From Gemmatimonadota bacterium (GTDB taxonomy: Bacteria; Gemmatimonadota; Gemmatimonadetes; Gemmatimonadales; GWC2-71-9), in contig QHTP01000001.1 in NCBI GenBank assembly GCA_003220855.1, positions 1-15,935 on the forward strand: a DNA stretch of 15,935 nt, given 5' to 3'. The translations under genes were made by a program, and so were the position numbers. The notes under the pieces were generated by a model that made no database searches, was not told the origin of the DNA, and saw only the letters and a list, made by a program, of their open reading frames with translations. This document shows positions 1 through 6,849 of this stretch, in pieces (position 1 is the stretch's first letter; every line of letters begins with the position of its first letter).

Positions 1-1
1 C

Positions 2-481
2 AACAGCGCGCTGGCCCGGCGGTACCGCTACGTGATCGGCACCGACACGGCGGCGCACTCGCCGTTCCGGCGGCCGTACGAATGGGCGCTCGGTCGCCCG
101 CTCGAGGGCACGCTGCTGGCGCGGGCGGCGGAGCTGCTGGTGGGCGAGCACGACTTCCGCGGCCTGGCGGCGACCGGCGCGCGCTCGACCCGGCCCCACT
201 ACCGCAGCCGCGTGGCGCTCGCCGAATGGGCGCCGCGGACTGACGGAGCGGGGGTGACATTCACGATCGAGGCCGACCGGTTTCTGCATCGCATGGTGCG
301 CTTTCTCGTGGGCGCCATGGTCGACATCGCGCTGTGCCGGCGCCCGCTCGACGACCTTCCCCGTCTGCTCTCCGCGGCCGACAACCAGGCGGCGAGCCCG
401 CCGGCGCCGCCCCAGGGACTCTATCTCGAGGCGGTGCGTTATCCCGCTGACCTCTACGCCGGGGGGGGGCCTGAGCCATGA
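2..481 (+). CDS. truA: tRNA pseudouridine synthase A, C-terminal part (5' end outside window)
   Basis: TruA converts uridines 38-40 of the tRNA anticodon arm to pseudouridine. The reading frame is open from the window edge: the residues before the first possible start (NSALARRYRY) already match the conserved TruA region, so the true start lies to the left and the GTG at 32 is internal. About 159 residues are visible. The C-terminal family signature is present: an FxxxADRFLHRMVRFLVG segment (residues about 89-106 of the visible part), then an APPQGLYLEAVRYP ending typical of TruA. The catalytic aspartate lies in the missing N-terminal half. The last codons contain a run of nine G (461-469), giving AGGGPEP. 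The stop overlaps the transaldolase start in an ATGA. Family assignment is firm; the gene is partial only because of the window edge. Confidence 0.9.
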   Translation, partial: NSALARRYRYVIGTDTAAHSPFRRPYEWALGRPLEGTLLARAAELLVGEHDFRGLAATGARSTRPHYRSRVALAEWAPRTDGAGVTFTIEADRFLHRMVRFLVGAMVDIALCRRPLDDLPRLLSAADNQAASPPAPPQGLYLEAVRYPADLYAGGGPEP

Positions 482-1146
482 AGTTCTTTCTCGATACCGC
501 GAGCCTCAAGGACATCAGCTGGGCCGCCCAGGCGGGGTTGATCGACGGCATCACGACCAACCCGTCGCTCCTCGCCAAACAGGCGGGCGACTTGGACCCG
601 CGGGACGTCCTGAAGGAGATCTGCTCGCTCGTCGAGGGCCCGGTCTCCGCCGAGGTGGTCGCGGTGGACTCGGACGGGATGGTGCGCGAGGGCAAGCAGC
701 TCGCCAAGATCGCGGACAACATCGTCGTCAAGATTCCGATGCTCGAGGCGGGCATGGTCGCGGTGCGGCGGCTCGCCGGCGAGGGCATCAAGACGAACGT
801 CACGCTGTGCTTCTCGAGCGTGCAATGTCTGGTCGCCTCCAAGGCGGGCGCGTCGTACGTGAGTCCCTTCATCGGCCGGCTCGACGACGTGGGTCAGGAG
901 GGGATGGACGTGATCCGCGAGGCGCGCGTCATCTTCGACAATTACCAGATCGCCACCGAGATCCTGGCGGCCTCGATCCGTCACCCGCGCCACGTGGTGG
1001 AAGCCGCGATGATCGGTGCCGACGTGGCCACCCTGCCCCCCGAAGTGCTGAAAAAACTGTTGCTCCACCCGCTCACCGACCGCGGGCTGGAGCAGTTCCT
1101 CGCGGACTGGAACAAGCTCGCGGCGCGCGCGAAGGCGCCGGTTTGA
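478..1146 (+). CDS. tal: Transaldolase, short TalC/MipB-like type
   Basis: This is a small (222 aa) class I transaldolase/fructose-6-phosphate aldolase family enzyme, which would transfer a dihydroxyacetone unit in the non-oxidative pentose phosphate pathway. Visible landmarks are Asp6 in FFLDTA, Asn28 in TTNPS, the Schiff-base lysine Lys85 in VVKIP, and the block NVTLCFSSVQ...AGASYVSPFIGRLDD. The NVTL and SPFIGRLDD blocks fit the transaldolase branch better than the aldolase branch, but sequence alone does not settle the preferred reaction. Length is normal for the subfamily. The ATG overlaps the truA stop (ATGA), and its own stop overlaps the purB TTG start (TTGA), so it is translated inside the operon. 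Ribose-5-phosphate supply for PRPP would link it to the purine genes downstream; that link is inference. Confidence 0.92.
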   Translation: MKFFLDTASLKDISWAAQAGLIDGITTNPSLLAKQAGDLDPRDVLKEICSLVEGPVSAEVVAVDSDGMVREGKQLAKIADNIVVKIPMLEAGMVAVRRLAGEGIKTNVTLCFSSVQCLVASKAGASYVSPFIGRLDDVGQEGMDVIREARVIFDNYQIATEILAASIRHPRHVVEAAMIGADVATLPPEVLKKLLLHPLTDRGLEQFLADWNKLAARAKAPV

Positions 1147-2576
1147 CCTACAGCTCGCCCCTCTCCCAGCGTTACGCCTCCCCGGCGATGCAGGCCTTGT
1201 GGGGCGAGCGCCGCCGCATCGGACTGTGGCGGCGCTTGTGGCTCGCCTTGATGGAGGTGGAGCGCGAGCTGGGGCTCGACATTCCCGAGCGGGCGCTCGC
1301 CGAGCTGCGCGCCCACCTGGACGACGCCGACCTGGAGCGCGCCGCCGACCACGAGAAGCGCCTGCGGCACGACGTGATGGCCCACATCCATCACCTGGGC
1401 GAGCAGGCGCCCGCCGCCCGGGCCTTCCTCCACCTGGGCGCGACCAGCGCCTACGTCACCGACAACACCGACCTGATCCTGATGCGGGAGGGCCTCCAGC
1501 TCTTGGTGGGCCGCATCGCGGCGGTCCTGGTGGCGCTCGCCAAGCTGGCGCGCCGGCAGCGCGCCGTGCCCTGCCTGGCCTACACCCACTTCCAGCCGGC
1601 GCAGCTCACGACGGTCGGAAAGCGGGTCACGCTGTGGATGCAGGAATTCCTGCTCGATGCCGAGGAGCTGTTGCACCGGCTCGACGCGCTGCAGTTCCGC
1701 GGGGTGAAAGGGACCACGGGAACCCAGGCGAGCTTCCTCGAGCTGTTCGATGGCGACGACGAGAAGGTGCGCGAGCTCGATACCCGGGTGGCCTTGAAAA
1801 TGGGCTTCACTCGGGTCTTTCCCGTCACGGGTCAGACGTACACCCGCAAGCTCGACGCGCAGGTGCTCGCGGCGCTCGCGGGCGTGGCGCAGTCGGCCGC
1901 CAAGCTGGCGACCGATGTGCGGCTGCTGCAGCACGAGGGGGAGATCCTGGAGCCGTTCGAAAGCGATCAGGTGGGCTCGTCGGCCATGGCCTACAAGCGC
2001 AATCCGATGCGCGCCGAGCGGATCACCGGCCTGGCGCGCTTCGTGATCGAGCTCGAAGGGAACGCCTGGCACACGGCGGCCGAGCAGTGGCTCGAGCGCA
2101 CGCTCGACGACAGCGCCAACCGCCGCCTGGTGCTGCCCGAAGCGTTTCTGGCGAGCGACGCCATCCTCGTACTCGCCACCAACGTGGCCGCGGGGCTGGA
2201 GGTGCGCGAGGCCGTGATCGCGCGACACGTGGCCGCCCAGCTCCCGTTCCTCGCCACGGAGCGGCTGCTGATGCGCGGCGTGAAGGCGGGAGGCGACCGC
2301 CAGCGGCTGCACGAAGTGATCCGCACGCACAGCCTCGCCGTCGCGCAGGCGATGGCGGAAGAGGGGGTCCGGAACGACCTGCTCGAGCGCCTGGCGCGCG
2401 ACCCAGCCTTCCGGGCGCTGCACGTGGCACTCGCCCCCGGGGAGCTCGATCCGGCGGGGTACGTGGGTCGGGCGCCGCGCCAGGTGGATGATTTCCTCGA
2501 GCGCGTGCTGCCCGCCGTGCTGCATCGGATCGAGGCGGTGGCGCCCGCTGTGGCAACGGCCGAGGTGAACGTATGA
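1143..2576 (+). CDS. purB: Adenylosuccinate lyase, eukaryotic-like type
   Basis: PurB cleaves fumarate from SAICAR and from adenylosuccinate, so it acts twice in AMP synthesis. The protein is 477 aa from the TTG at 1143, which overlaps the transaldolase stop (TTGA). This start is preferred over the ATG at 1188 because the TYSSPLSQRYASPAM segment before that ATG is the conserved N-terminus of this family. Motifs include RHDVMAHIHH, the LGATSAYVTDNTDL block, THFQPAQLTT, RGVKGTTGTQASF, and the fumarate-lyase signature GSSAMAYKRNPM at residues 278-289 containing the catalytic-loop serines. TLDDSANRR follows. These blocks resemble human ADSL and yeast Ade13 more than the shorter B. subtilis-type PurB. 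Position 283 is Ala where many homologues have Pro. The stop overlaps purC (ATGA). Confidence 0.95.
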   Translation: MTYSSPLSQRYASPAMQALWGERRRIGLWRRLWLALMEVERELGLDIPERALAELRAHLDDADLERAADHEKRLRHDVMAHIHHLGEQAPAARAFLHLGATSAYVTDNTDLILMREGLQLLVGRIAAVLVALAKLARRQRAVPCLAYTHFQPAQLTTVGKRVTLWMQEFLLDAEELLHRLDALQFRGVKGTTGTQASFLELFDGDDEKVRELDTRVALKMGFTRVFPVTGQTYTRKLDAQVLAALAGVAQSAAKLATDVRLLQHEGEILEPFESDQVGSSAMAYKRNPMRAERITGLARFVIELEGNAWHTAAEQWLERTLDDSANRRLVLPEAFLASDAILVLATNVAAGLEVREAVIARHVAAQLPFLATERLLMRGVKAGGDRQRLHEVIRTHSLAVAQAMAEEGVRNDLLERLARDPAFRALHVALAPGELDPAGYVGRAPRQVDDFLERVLPAVLHRIEAVAPAVATAEVNV

Positions 2577-3493
2577 CCGCTCCGCTGGTCGCGAGCGCCC
2601 TGCCCCTGCCGCTCGTGCGGCGGGGAAAAGTGCGCGAGGTGTACGAGATCGACGCCGACACGCTGCTGCTGGTGGCGAGCGACCGCGTGAGTGCGTTCGA
2701 CGTGGTGTTGCGCGAGCCGGTGCCGCACAAGGGCGCGGTGCTCACGCAGCTCAGCGCCTTCTGGTTCGAGCGCCTGGCGTCGGTGATTTCGAGTCACTTC
2801 CTGTCCGCCGATGCCGAAGAGATCGTGGCGCGCGTGCCGGCGCTGGATTCCTTTCGCCCCGCCCTGACGGGCCGGGCGATGTTGGTGCGGCGAACGACGC
2901 CGCTGCCGTTCGAGTGCGTGGTGCGCGGCTACCTCTCGGGCTCCGCCTGGGCGGAATACAAGAAGGCCGGGACGCTCGCGGGCGATCCGCTCCCGGCCGG
3001 ATTGGTCGAGAGCGCGCGGCTCGACCCCCCGATCTTCTCGCCTGCCACCAAGGCCGAGGTGGGGCACGACGAGAACGTGACGGTGGCGCACGTCGCGCAG
3101 GCGCTGGGCCGCTCGCAGGCCGAGCGGCTGCAGCAGGCCAGCCTCGCGTTGTACGAAGCGGGCCGGCAGCACGCCGCCCGGCGCGGCATCATCATCGCCG
3201 ACACCAAGTTCGAGTTCGGCGCGGCGCCGGACGGCCGGCTCCTCGTGATCGACGAGATCCTCACGCCCGACTCGTCGCGCTTCTGGCCCGCGGACCGCTA
3301 TCAGCCCGGCCGCGGCCAGCCGAGCTTCGACAAGCAGCCGTTGCGCGACTACCTCGCGGGCCTGAAGCAGCAGGGGGAGTGGGACGGAAACGCGCCGCCG
3401 CCGTCGCTGCCACCGGAGGTGGTCCGGGCGACCAGCGAGCGGTACCTGGAAGCCTATCGATTGATCACGGGTCGGGCCCTGGAGACGGGATGA
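2573..3493 (+). CDS. purC: Phosphoribosylaminoimidazole-succinocarboxamide (SAICAR) synthetase
   Basis: PurC joins CAIR with aspartate using ATP to form SAICAR, the step before the first PurB reaction. At 306 aa it is the long form, like yeast Ade1, rather than the roughly 240-aa E. coli/B. subtilis form. Conserved blocks in order: RRGKVREVYE near residue 17 (phosphate-binding start), ASDRVSAFDV, the VRGYLSGSAWAEY block, SPATKAEVGHDEN, IIIADTKFEFG, and IDEILTPDSSRFW. The ATG at 2573 overlaps the purB stop, and the gene's own stop overlaps the psd start, both as ATGA, which suggests translational coupling through purB-purC-psd. No residue expected for activity appears lost in these blocks. Confidence 0.95.
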   Translation: MTAPLVASALPLPLVRRGKVREVYEIDADTLLLVASDRVSAFDVVLREPVPHKGAVLTQLSAFWFERLASVISSHFLSADAEEIVARVPALDSFRPALTGRAMLVRRTTPLPFECVVRGYLSGSAWAEYKKAGTLAGDPLPAGLVESARLDPPIFSPATKAEVGHDENVTVAHVAQALGRSQAERLQQASLALYEAGRQHAARRGIIIADTKFEFGAAPDGRLLVIDEILTPDSSRFWPADRYQPGRGQPSFDKQPLRDYLAGLKQQGEWDGNAPPPSLPPEVVRATSERYLEAYRLITGRALETG

Positions 3494-4140
3494 GGCTCGC
3501 CCCCGAAGGCTGGCCCTTCATCCTCCCTGGGTGGGCGCTGGTGATGCTCGGCGCGTGGGTGGCGCGCGGGTCGCCGTGGGTGTGGGTACCGGAGGGAGCC
3601 CTGTTCCTGATCGCGGTTTGGCTGCTGGTGTTCTTCCGCGACCCGGTGCGCGCGGGGCCGCGCGGCGAGCAATACGTGATCGCGCCTGCCGACGGCAAGA
3701 TCGTCGACGTTCGCGTGGTGGACGAACCGCAGTACCTCAAGGCCCAGGCGACCCGCATCTCCATCTTCATGAGCGTGTTCGACGTGCACGTGAACCGCTA
3801 TCCGGCGACGGGCACGGTGGAGTTGGTGCGCTACAATCCGGGACGCTTCCTGCACGCCGCCTCCGACAAGGCGAGCCTCGACAACGAGCAGGCCTCGGTG
3901 GGCGTGCGCGCCGCGCGCGGCCCGTTGCTGGTACGCCAGATCGCCGGGCTCATCGCGCGGCGCATCGTCACCGACCCCACGGTGGGCGCGCGCGCGACCC
4001 AGGGGGAGCGCATGGGCATGATTCGCTTCGGCTCGCGCGTGGACGTGTTCCTCGCCGTGGCCGCGCGGCCGGCGGTGCGCGTGGCCGTGGGTGACCGGGT
4101 GTGGGCGGGGGCGAGCGTGCTGGCGGAGTACGGGTCGTGA
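3490..4140 (+). CDS. psd: Phosphatidylserine decarboxylase, short form
   Basis: Psd decarboxylates phosphatidylserine to phosphatidylethanolamine at the cytoplasmic membrane. The 216-aa protein has two hydrophobic helices (about residues 8-26 and 31-50) followed by FFRDPVR, a hallmark of the short bacterial/archaeal-type decarboxylase. Further motifs are APADGKIVDV, SVFDVHVNRYP and an ERMGMIRFGSRVD block. Self-cleavage to form the pyruvoyl cofactor is expected between Gly181 and Ser182. The ATG at 3490 overlaps the purC stop (ATGA); a longer open frame upstream of it is only the purC shadow. It precedes pssA, the enzyme that makes its substrate, with a GTGA overlap. Assignment is firm from the cleavage site and the pairing with pssA. 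Confidence 0.94.
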   Translation: MRLAPEGWPFILPGWALVMLGAWVARGSPWVWVPEGALFLIAVWLLVFFRDPVRAGPRGEQYVIAPADGKIVDVRVVDEPQYLKAQATRISIFMSVFDVHVNRYPATGTVELVRYNPGRFLHAASDKASLDNEQASVGVRAARGPLLVRQIAGLIARRIVTDPTVGARATQGERMGMIRFGSRVDVFLAVAARPAVRVAVGDRVWAGASVLAEYGS

Positions 4141-5003
4141 GGGCCTTCCCCACTCCGATGCGGCGCGTCGTGATCGTCGTGCCGAGCCTGTTCACGCTCT
4201 TCAACCTGTTCTTCGGCATCTGGGCCATGGTGCTCGCGTCGCGCGGCGAGTTCTACCGGGCCGGCTGGTACATCTTCTTCGCCGGTATCCTCGACACGCT
4301 GGACGGCCGGGTCGCCCGGCTCTCCAAGACCGGCACCCGCTTCGGCGCCGAGCTCGACAGCCTGGTGGACGTGGTGAGCTTCGGCGTCGCGCCCGCGTTC
4401 CTCATCTATCAGCTGGAGTTTGCGAGCGGCGGCCAGGCCGAGTGGATCTTCTGTTACTTCTACGTGATGGCGGCGGCGATCCGGCTGGCCCGCTTCAACG
4501 TCACGCAGGCGGGCCGGGCGAAACGCTCCTTCATCGGCCTCCCGTCGCCGGCGGCGGGCATGACCCTGGCGACGTTCTATCCGTTCACCACCACCGCGCT
4601 GTATCAGGAGGTGTTCCGCGTCCTGCCGCGCCATCACCTGATGCAGTTCTTGATGATCCTGCTCACCATCTTGATGGTGAGCAACGTGCGGTACGCCACC
4701 CTGCCGCGGGCAGGCGTGCGGACGCTGCGCGGGCTCTTGGGGCTCGCGACGATTCTGTTTATCCTGGTCTTCGGGATAGTCGAGCACGACGCGTTCTTCT
4801 TCCCCCTGGGTGTCGCGTATATGGCGTACGGTGTGCTGCGGGCGACGGTGCTCGGCTTCTTCTTTGACGTCGGCGAGGACGAGGAAGCCGAGATCGCCGG
4901 GCCGATCGTGATCTCGAACGGCGACGGAGAGGGTGAAGAGCGCGAACCCGCTCGGCACGGCGATCGCGACGCGCCGCATCGACGGAGCGGAGGGCCGGCA
5001 TGA
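4137..5003 (+). CDS. pssA: CDP-diacylglycerol--serine O-phosphatidyltransferase
   Basis: PssA makes phosphatidylserine from CDP-diacylglycerol and serine in the membrane, supplying Psd. The CDP-alcohol phosphatidyltransferase signature is complete: D53, D56-G57, A60-R61, then G70, D74 and D78 with the standard spacing. The protein is hydrophobic with several membrane helices (for example about residues 10-35, 40-55, 95-115 and 185-235). After the last helix comes an acidic, then basic, cytoplasmic-looking tail of about 40 residues rich in E, D, G and R. The GTG at 4137 overlaps the psd stop (GTGA). An ATG seven codons downstream (4158) is an alternative start that keeps all conserved parts. 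The stop overlaps purS (ATGA). This is the membrane (type II) family, not the soluble E. coli type. Confidence 0.93.
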   Translation: MRAFPTPMRRVVIVVPSLFTLFNLFFGIWAMVLASRGEFYRAGWYIFFAGILDTLDGRVARLSKTGTRFGAELDSLVDVVSFGVAPAFLIYQLEFASGGQAEWIFCYFYVMAAAIRLARFNVTQAGRAKRSFIGLPSPAAGMTLATFYPFTTTALYQEVFRVLPRHHLMQFLMILLTILMVSNVRYATLPRAGVRTLRGLLGLATILFILVFGIVEHDAFFFPLGVAYMAYGVLRATVLGFFFDVGEDEEAEIAGPIVISNGDGEGEEREPARHGDRDAPHRRSGGPA

Positions 5004-5263
5004 GCGCGTTCCGGGTCGAGGTGCGGGTCATGCCCCGGGCCGCCCTGCTCGACCCGCAGGGTCTGGCGGTGGAGCACGCCCTGCACGCCCTGGGGTTCGG
5101 AGAGGTGGCCCAGGTTCGTATGGGCAAGCATCTGGTCCTCGAGGTCAAGGCGGCGACGCGCAACGAGGCGTTGGCGCGCGCCCGCGCCATGTGCGACCGC
5201 CTGCTCGCCAACCCCGTGACCGAAGACTACGACGTCGTGGTCGGCGGGGGAGCCGCGCGATGA
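5000..5263 (+). CDS. purS: Phosphoribosylformylglycinamidine synthase, PurS subunit
   Basis: This is an 87-aa protein with the PurS pattern: an N-terminal beta strand (FRVEVRVMPRAALLDPQG), a central LGFGEVAQVRMGKHLVLEV segment, then a helix rich in Ala and Arg ending NPVTEDYDV. PurS bridges the PurQ glutaminase and the PurL synthase in the three-subunit enzyme that turns FGAR into FGAM. The length is usual for PurS. It overlaps pssA upstream and purQ downstream, both as ATGA, and the immediate purS-purQ order is classical. It is small but confidently recognised from sequence and position. Confidence 0.93.
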   Translation: MSAFRVEVRVMPRAALLDPQGLAVEHALHALGFGEVAQVRMGKHLVLEVKAATRNEALARARAMCDRLLANPVTEDYDVVVGGGAAR

Positions 5264-5976
5264 AGCGGGTCGCGGTGATCGTCTTCCCCGGCTCCAACTG
5301 CGACGTGGACGCGCTCGTCGCCGCCCGCGACGCCGGATCGGACGCCTATTTCGTGTGGCACCGCGACACCACGTTGCGGCAGGCCGACGTCGTCGTCCTC
5401 CCCGGCGGCTTCTCCTACGGTGACTATCTCCGCTCGGGCGCGATCGCGCGGTTTTCCCCGGTCATGACGGCTGTGGCCGAGCACGCGCGCGTCGGCGGCT
5501 CGGTGCTCGGCATCTGCAACGGGTTCCAGATCCTGTGCGAGGCCGGGCTGCTCCCGGGCGGCCTGATGCGGAACGCCCGCCTGCGGTTCCTGTCGCGCCC
5601 CACCTGGGTGCGGGTCGAGCAGACCGACACGCCGTTCACCTGCCTGTACGAGCGCGGCGAGGTCCTGGAGATCCCGATCGCGCACGGAGACGGGCGCTAC
5701 GTGGTGGACGCGCGTACGGCCGCCGAGCTCGAGGCGACGGGACGGGTGGTGTGGCGCTACGTGCGCGACAACCCGAACGGCTCGACCAACGACATCGCCG
5801 GCGTGACCAACGCGGGCCAGAACGTGGTGGGGATCATGCCGCACCCGGAGCGCCGCAACGCCCCGGCACTGGGCGGCCAGGACGGCGCTCGTGTCTTTCT
5901 TTCGATGGAGGCTCGACATGCGACGCAGCACGCTGTGGATGTGCGCGCTCGTGATGGTCGCCACCTCAGGGTGTAA
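5260..5976 (+). CDS. purQ: Phosphoribosylformylglycinamidine synthase, PurQ glutaminase subunit
   Basis: PurQ hydrolyses glutamine and passes ammonia to PurL. It is a class I glutamine amidotransferase of 238 aa. The nucleophile is Cys86 in GICNGFQ, and the His195 and Glu197 pair lies in MPHPER. Other blocks are VIVFPGSNCD at the N-terminus and LPGGFSYGDYLRSG. The ATG at 5260 overlaps the purS stop (ATGA). The family core ends near DGARVFLSMEA; the last 20 or so residues (ARHATQHAVDVRARDGRHLRV) look unlike PurQ and are encoded by sequence that also encodes the start of the following lipoprotein gene in another frame, a 59-nt overlap. Confidence 0.95.
   Translation: MKRVAVIVFPGSNCDVDALVAARDAGSDAYFVWHRDTTLRQADVVVLPGGFSYGDYLRSGAIARFSPVMTAVAEHARVGGSVLGICNGFQILCEAGLLPGGLMRNARLRFLSRPTWVRVEQTDTPFTCLYERGEVLEIPIAHGDGRYVVDARTAAELEATGRVVWRYVRDNPNGSTNDIAGVTNAGQNVVGIMPHPERRNAPALGGQDGARVFLSMEARHATQHAVDVRARDGRHLRV
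5907..5911 (+). promoter_or_regulatory. Ribosome binding site that sets the lipoprotein start
   Basis: GGAGG lies six bases before the ATG at 5918, inside the 3' end of purQ. It is one of the few strong Shine-Dalgarno matches in this operon and favours 5918 over the in-frame upstream start at 5891. Confidence 0.7.
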
Positions 5977-6526
5977 GCAGGTCAGCGACCAGTACGCGAA
6001 GATCAAGCAGGCCATCGAGGCGAAGATCGCCCAGCGCCGCGGTCGGGCTCCAACGCCGCCGCAGCCCGCGCCTCCGGTGGCCCGAGCGAGCGCCGACACG
6101 CCCCTCGCGTCCCCGGCCGCTCCGTCCGCCGCGACTCCTCCGGCGGCTGGACGCCGACACGTGGCGCAGGCGCCCGAGGTGGCTCGCCCCGCGCGCGACG
6201 TCCCCTACGAGTCGCCCGACACGGGAACGATCGCTCCCGGGATGGGCGAGAAAGACATCTTTACGCTGTGGGGTCCGCCGATCGCGGTGCGACACCAGGG
6301 GGACATGACGTTCCTGTACTTCCGCAATGGATGCGAGTACACGTGCGGGACCGAGGACGTAGTGTTCCTCCAGAATGGGCAGGTGGTGGACGCGGTGCTG
6401 CGCTGGCCCGGGCACGGGTACAGCGGGCAGTCGTCGTCGCCGGCCGCCACGCCGCCGCACGGTCCCGCCCGTCCCGGTGGCGACACCCTGACGGTCAAGT
6501 CACCGTCGACGCCGGGAGACCGATGA
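5918..6526 (+). CDS. Predicted lipoprotein with proline/alanine-rich linker and BamE/SmpA-like core
   Basis: I do not recognise a named gene. From the ATG at 5918 (GGAGG six bases upstream) the protein is 202 aa. It starts with a short signal peptide (MRR, then a hydrophobic stretch to residue 15) and a lipobox-like TSGC with lipidation Cys19; the threonine at -3 is permitted but not ideal. A short polar helix follows. Residues about 42-90 are a low-complexity Pro/Ala/Arg linker. The core at about 103-170 (IAPGMGEKDIFTLWGPP..., then FLYFRNGCEYTCGTEDVVFLQNGQVVDAVLRW) resembles the GM...LWGxP pattern of small BamE/SmpA-like lipoprotein domains; this is inference from pattern only. Cys139 and Cys143 could form a disulfide. 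The C-terminal tail is again Pro/Ser-rich. The gene overlaps purQ by 59 nt and the next gene by ATGA. Confidence 0.75.
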   Translation: MRRSTLWMCALVMVATSGCKQVSDQYAKIKQAIEAKIAQRRGRAPTPPQPAPPVARASADTPLASPAAPSAATPPAAGRRHVAQAPEVARPARDVPYESPDTGTIAPGMGEKDIFTLWGPPIAVRHQGDMTFLYFRNGCEYTCGTEDVVFLQNGQVVDAVLRWPGHGYSGQSSSPAATPPHGPARPGGDTLTVKSPSTPGDR

Positions 6527-6849
6527 CCGACAAGCCCAGCCGCAACGAAGAGGAATACTTCGCCCGGCGTGATGCCGAGCTGCTGCGCCAGCAGCGCGCC
6601 AGCGCGCAACAGGCGGCAGCGCAGGCCGAGCGCCGGTCGCATTTCATGAAGTGTCCCAAGTGCGGCTACGACCTCATCACCGGCGAATGGCACGGGATCC
6701 AGATCGATCAGTGCACGCACTGCCACGGGTTGTGGTTCGACGCGGGCGAGGCCGAGAACCTGGTCGCCCACCCCCAACCCAACGTAATTGCCCGCGTGAT
6801 CCGGGCCGTGCTCCGCGGCGTGTCCGGGGCCAAGGCATCGGACGCGTGA
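6523..6849 (+). CDS. Small zinc-ribbon protein, TFIIB-type zinc finger (zf-TFIIB family)
   Basis: This is a 108-aa protein of unknown role. Residues about 9-38 form a charged, Ala/Gln/Arg-rich helix likely to be a coiled coil. A zinc ribbon follows with Cys44-x2-Cys47 in MKCPKCG and Cys64-x2-Cys67 in QCTHCHGLWFDAGE, the typical zf-TFIIB pattern in which GLWFDAGE follows the second knuckle. The C-terminus is a short amphipathic or hydrophobic helix (VIARVIRAVLRGV). No signal peptide is seen, so it is probably cytoplasmic. The ATG overlaps the lipoprotein stop (ATGA), and its stop overlaps the purL GTG start (GTGA), so it is firmly embedded between the purQ and purL parts of one enzyme. A role in purine synthesis is possible from position only. 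Confidence 0.85.
   Translation: MTDKPSRNEEEYFARRDAELLRQQRASAQQAAAQAERRSHFMKCPKCGYDLITGEWHGIQIDQCTHCHGLWFDAGEAENLVAHPQPNVIARVIRAVLRGVSGAKASDA

Noticed and set aside
807..1142. N-terminal extension of the purB frame
   Set aside because: The extension lies within the transaldolase gene in another frame and reads as Arg/Gly-rich shadow. The conserved PurB N-terminus begins at the TTG at 1143.
981..2525. Long open frame on the minus strand opposite purB (514 codons)
   Set aside because: It is low-complexity, His/Arg/Gln-rich and has no recognisable domain. purB on the other strand is certain. Such antisense frames are expected in GC-rich DNA.
2914..3489. Long N-terminal extension of the psd frame
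   Set aside because: It overlaps purC in another frame and is not similar to Psd. The ATG at 3490 gives a normal short-form Psd with its two membrane helices.
6651..6845. N-terminal extension of the purL frame
   Set aside because: It reads through the zinc-ribbon gene in another frame. The GTG at 6846 gives a standard PurL length.
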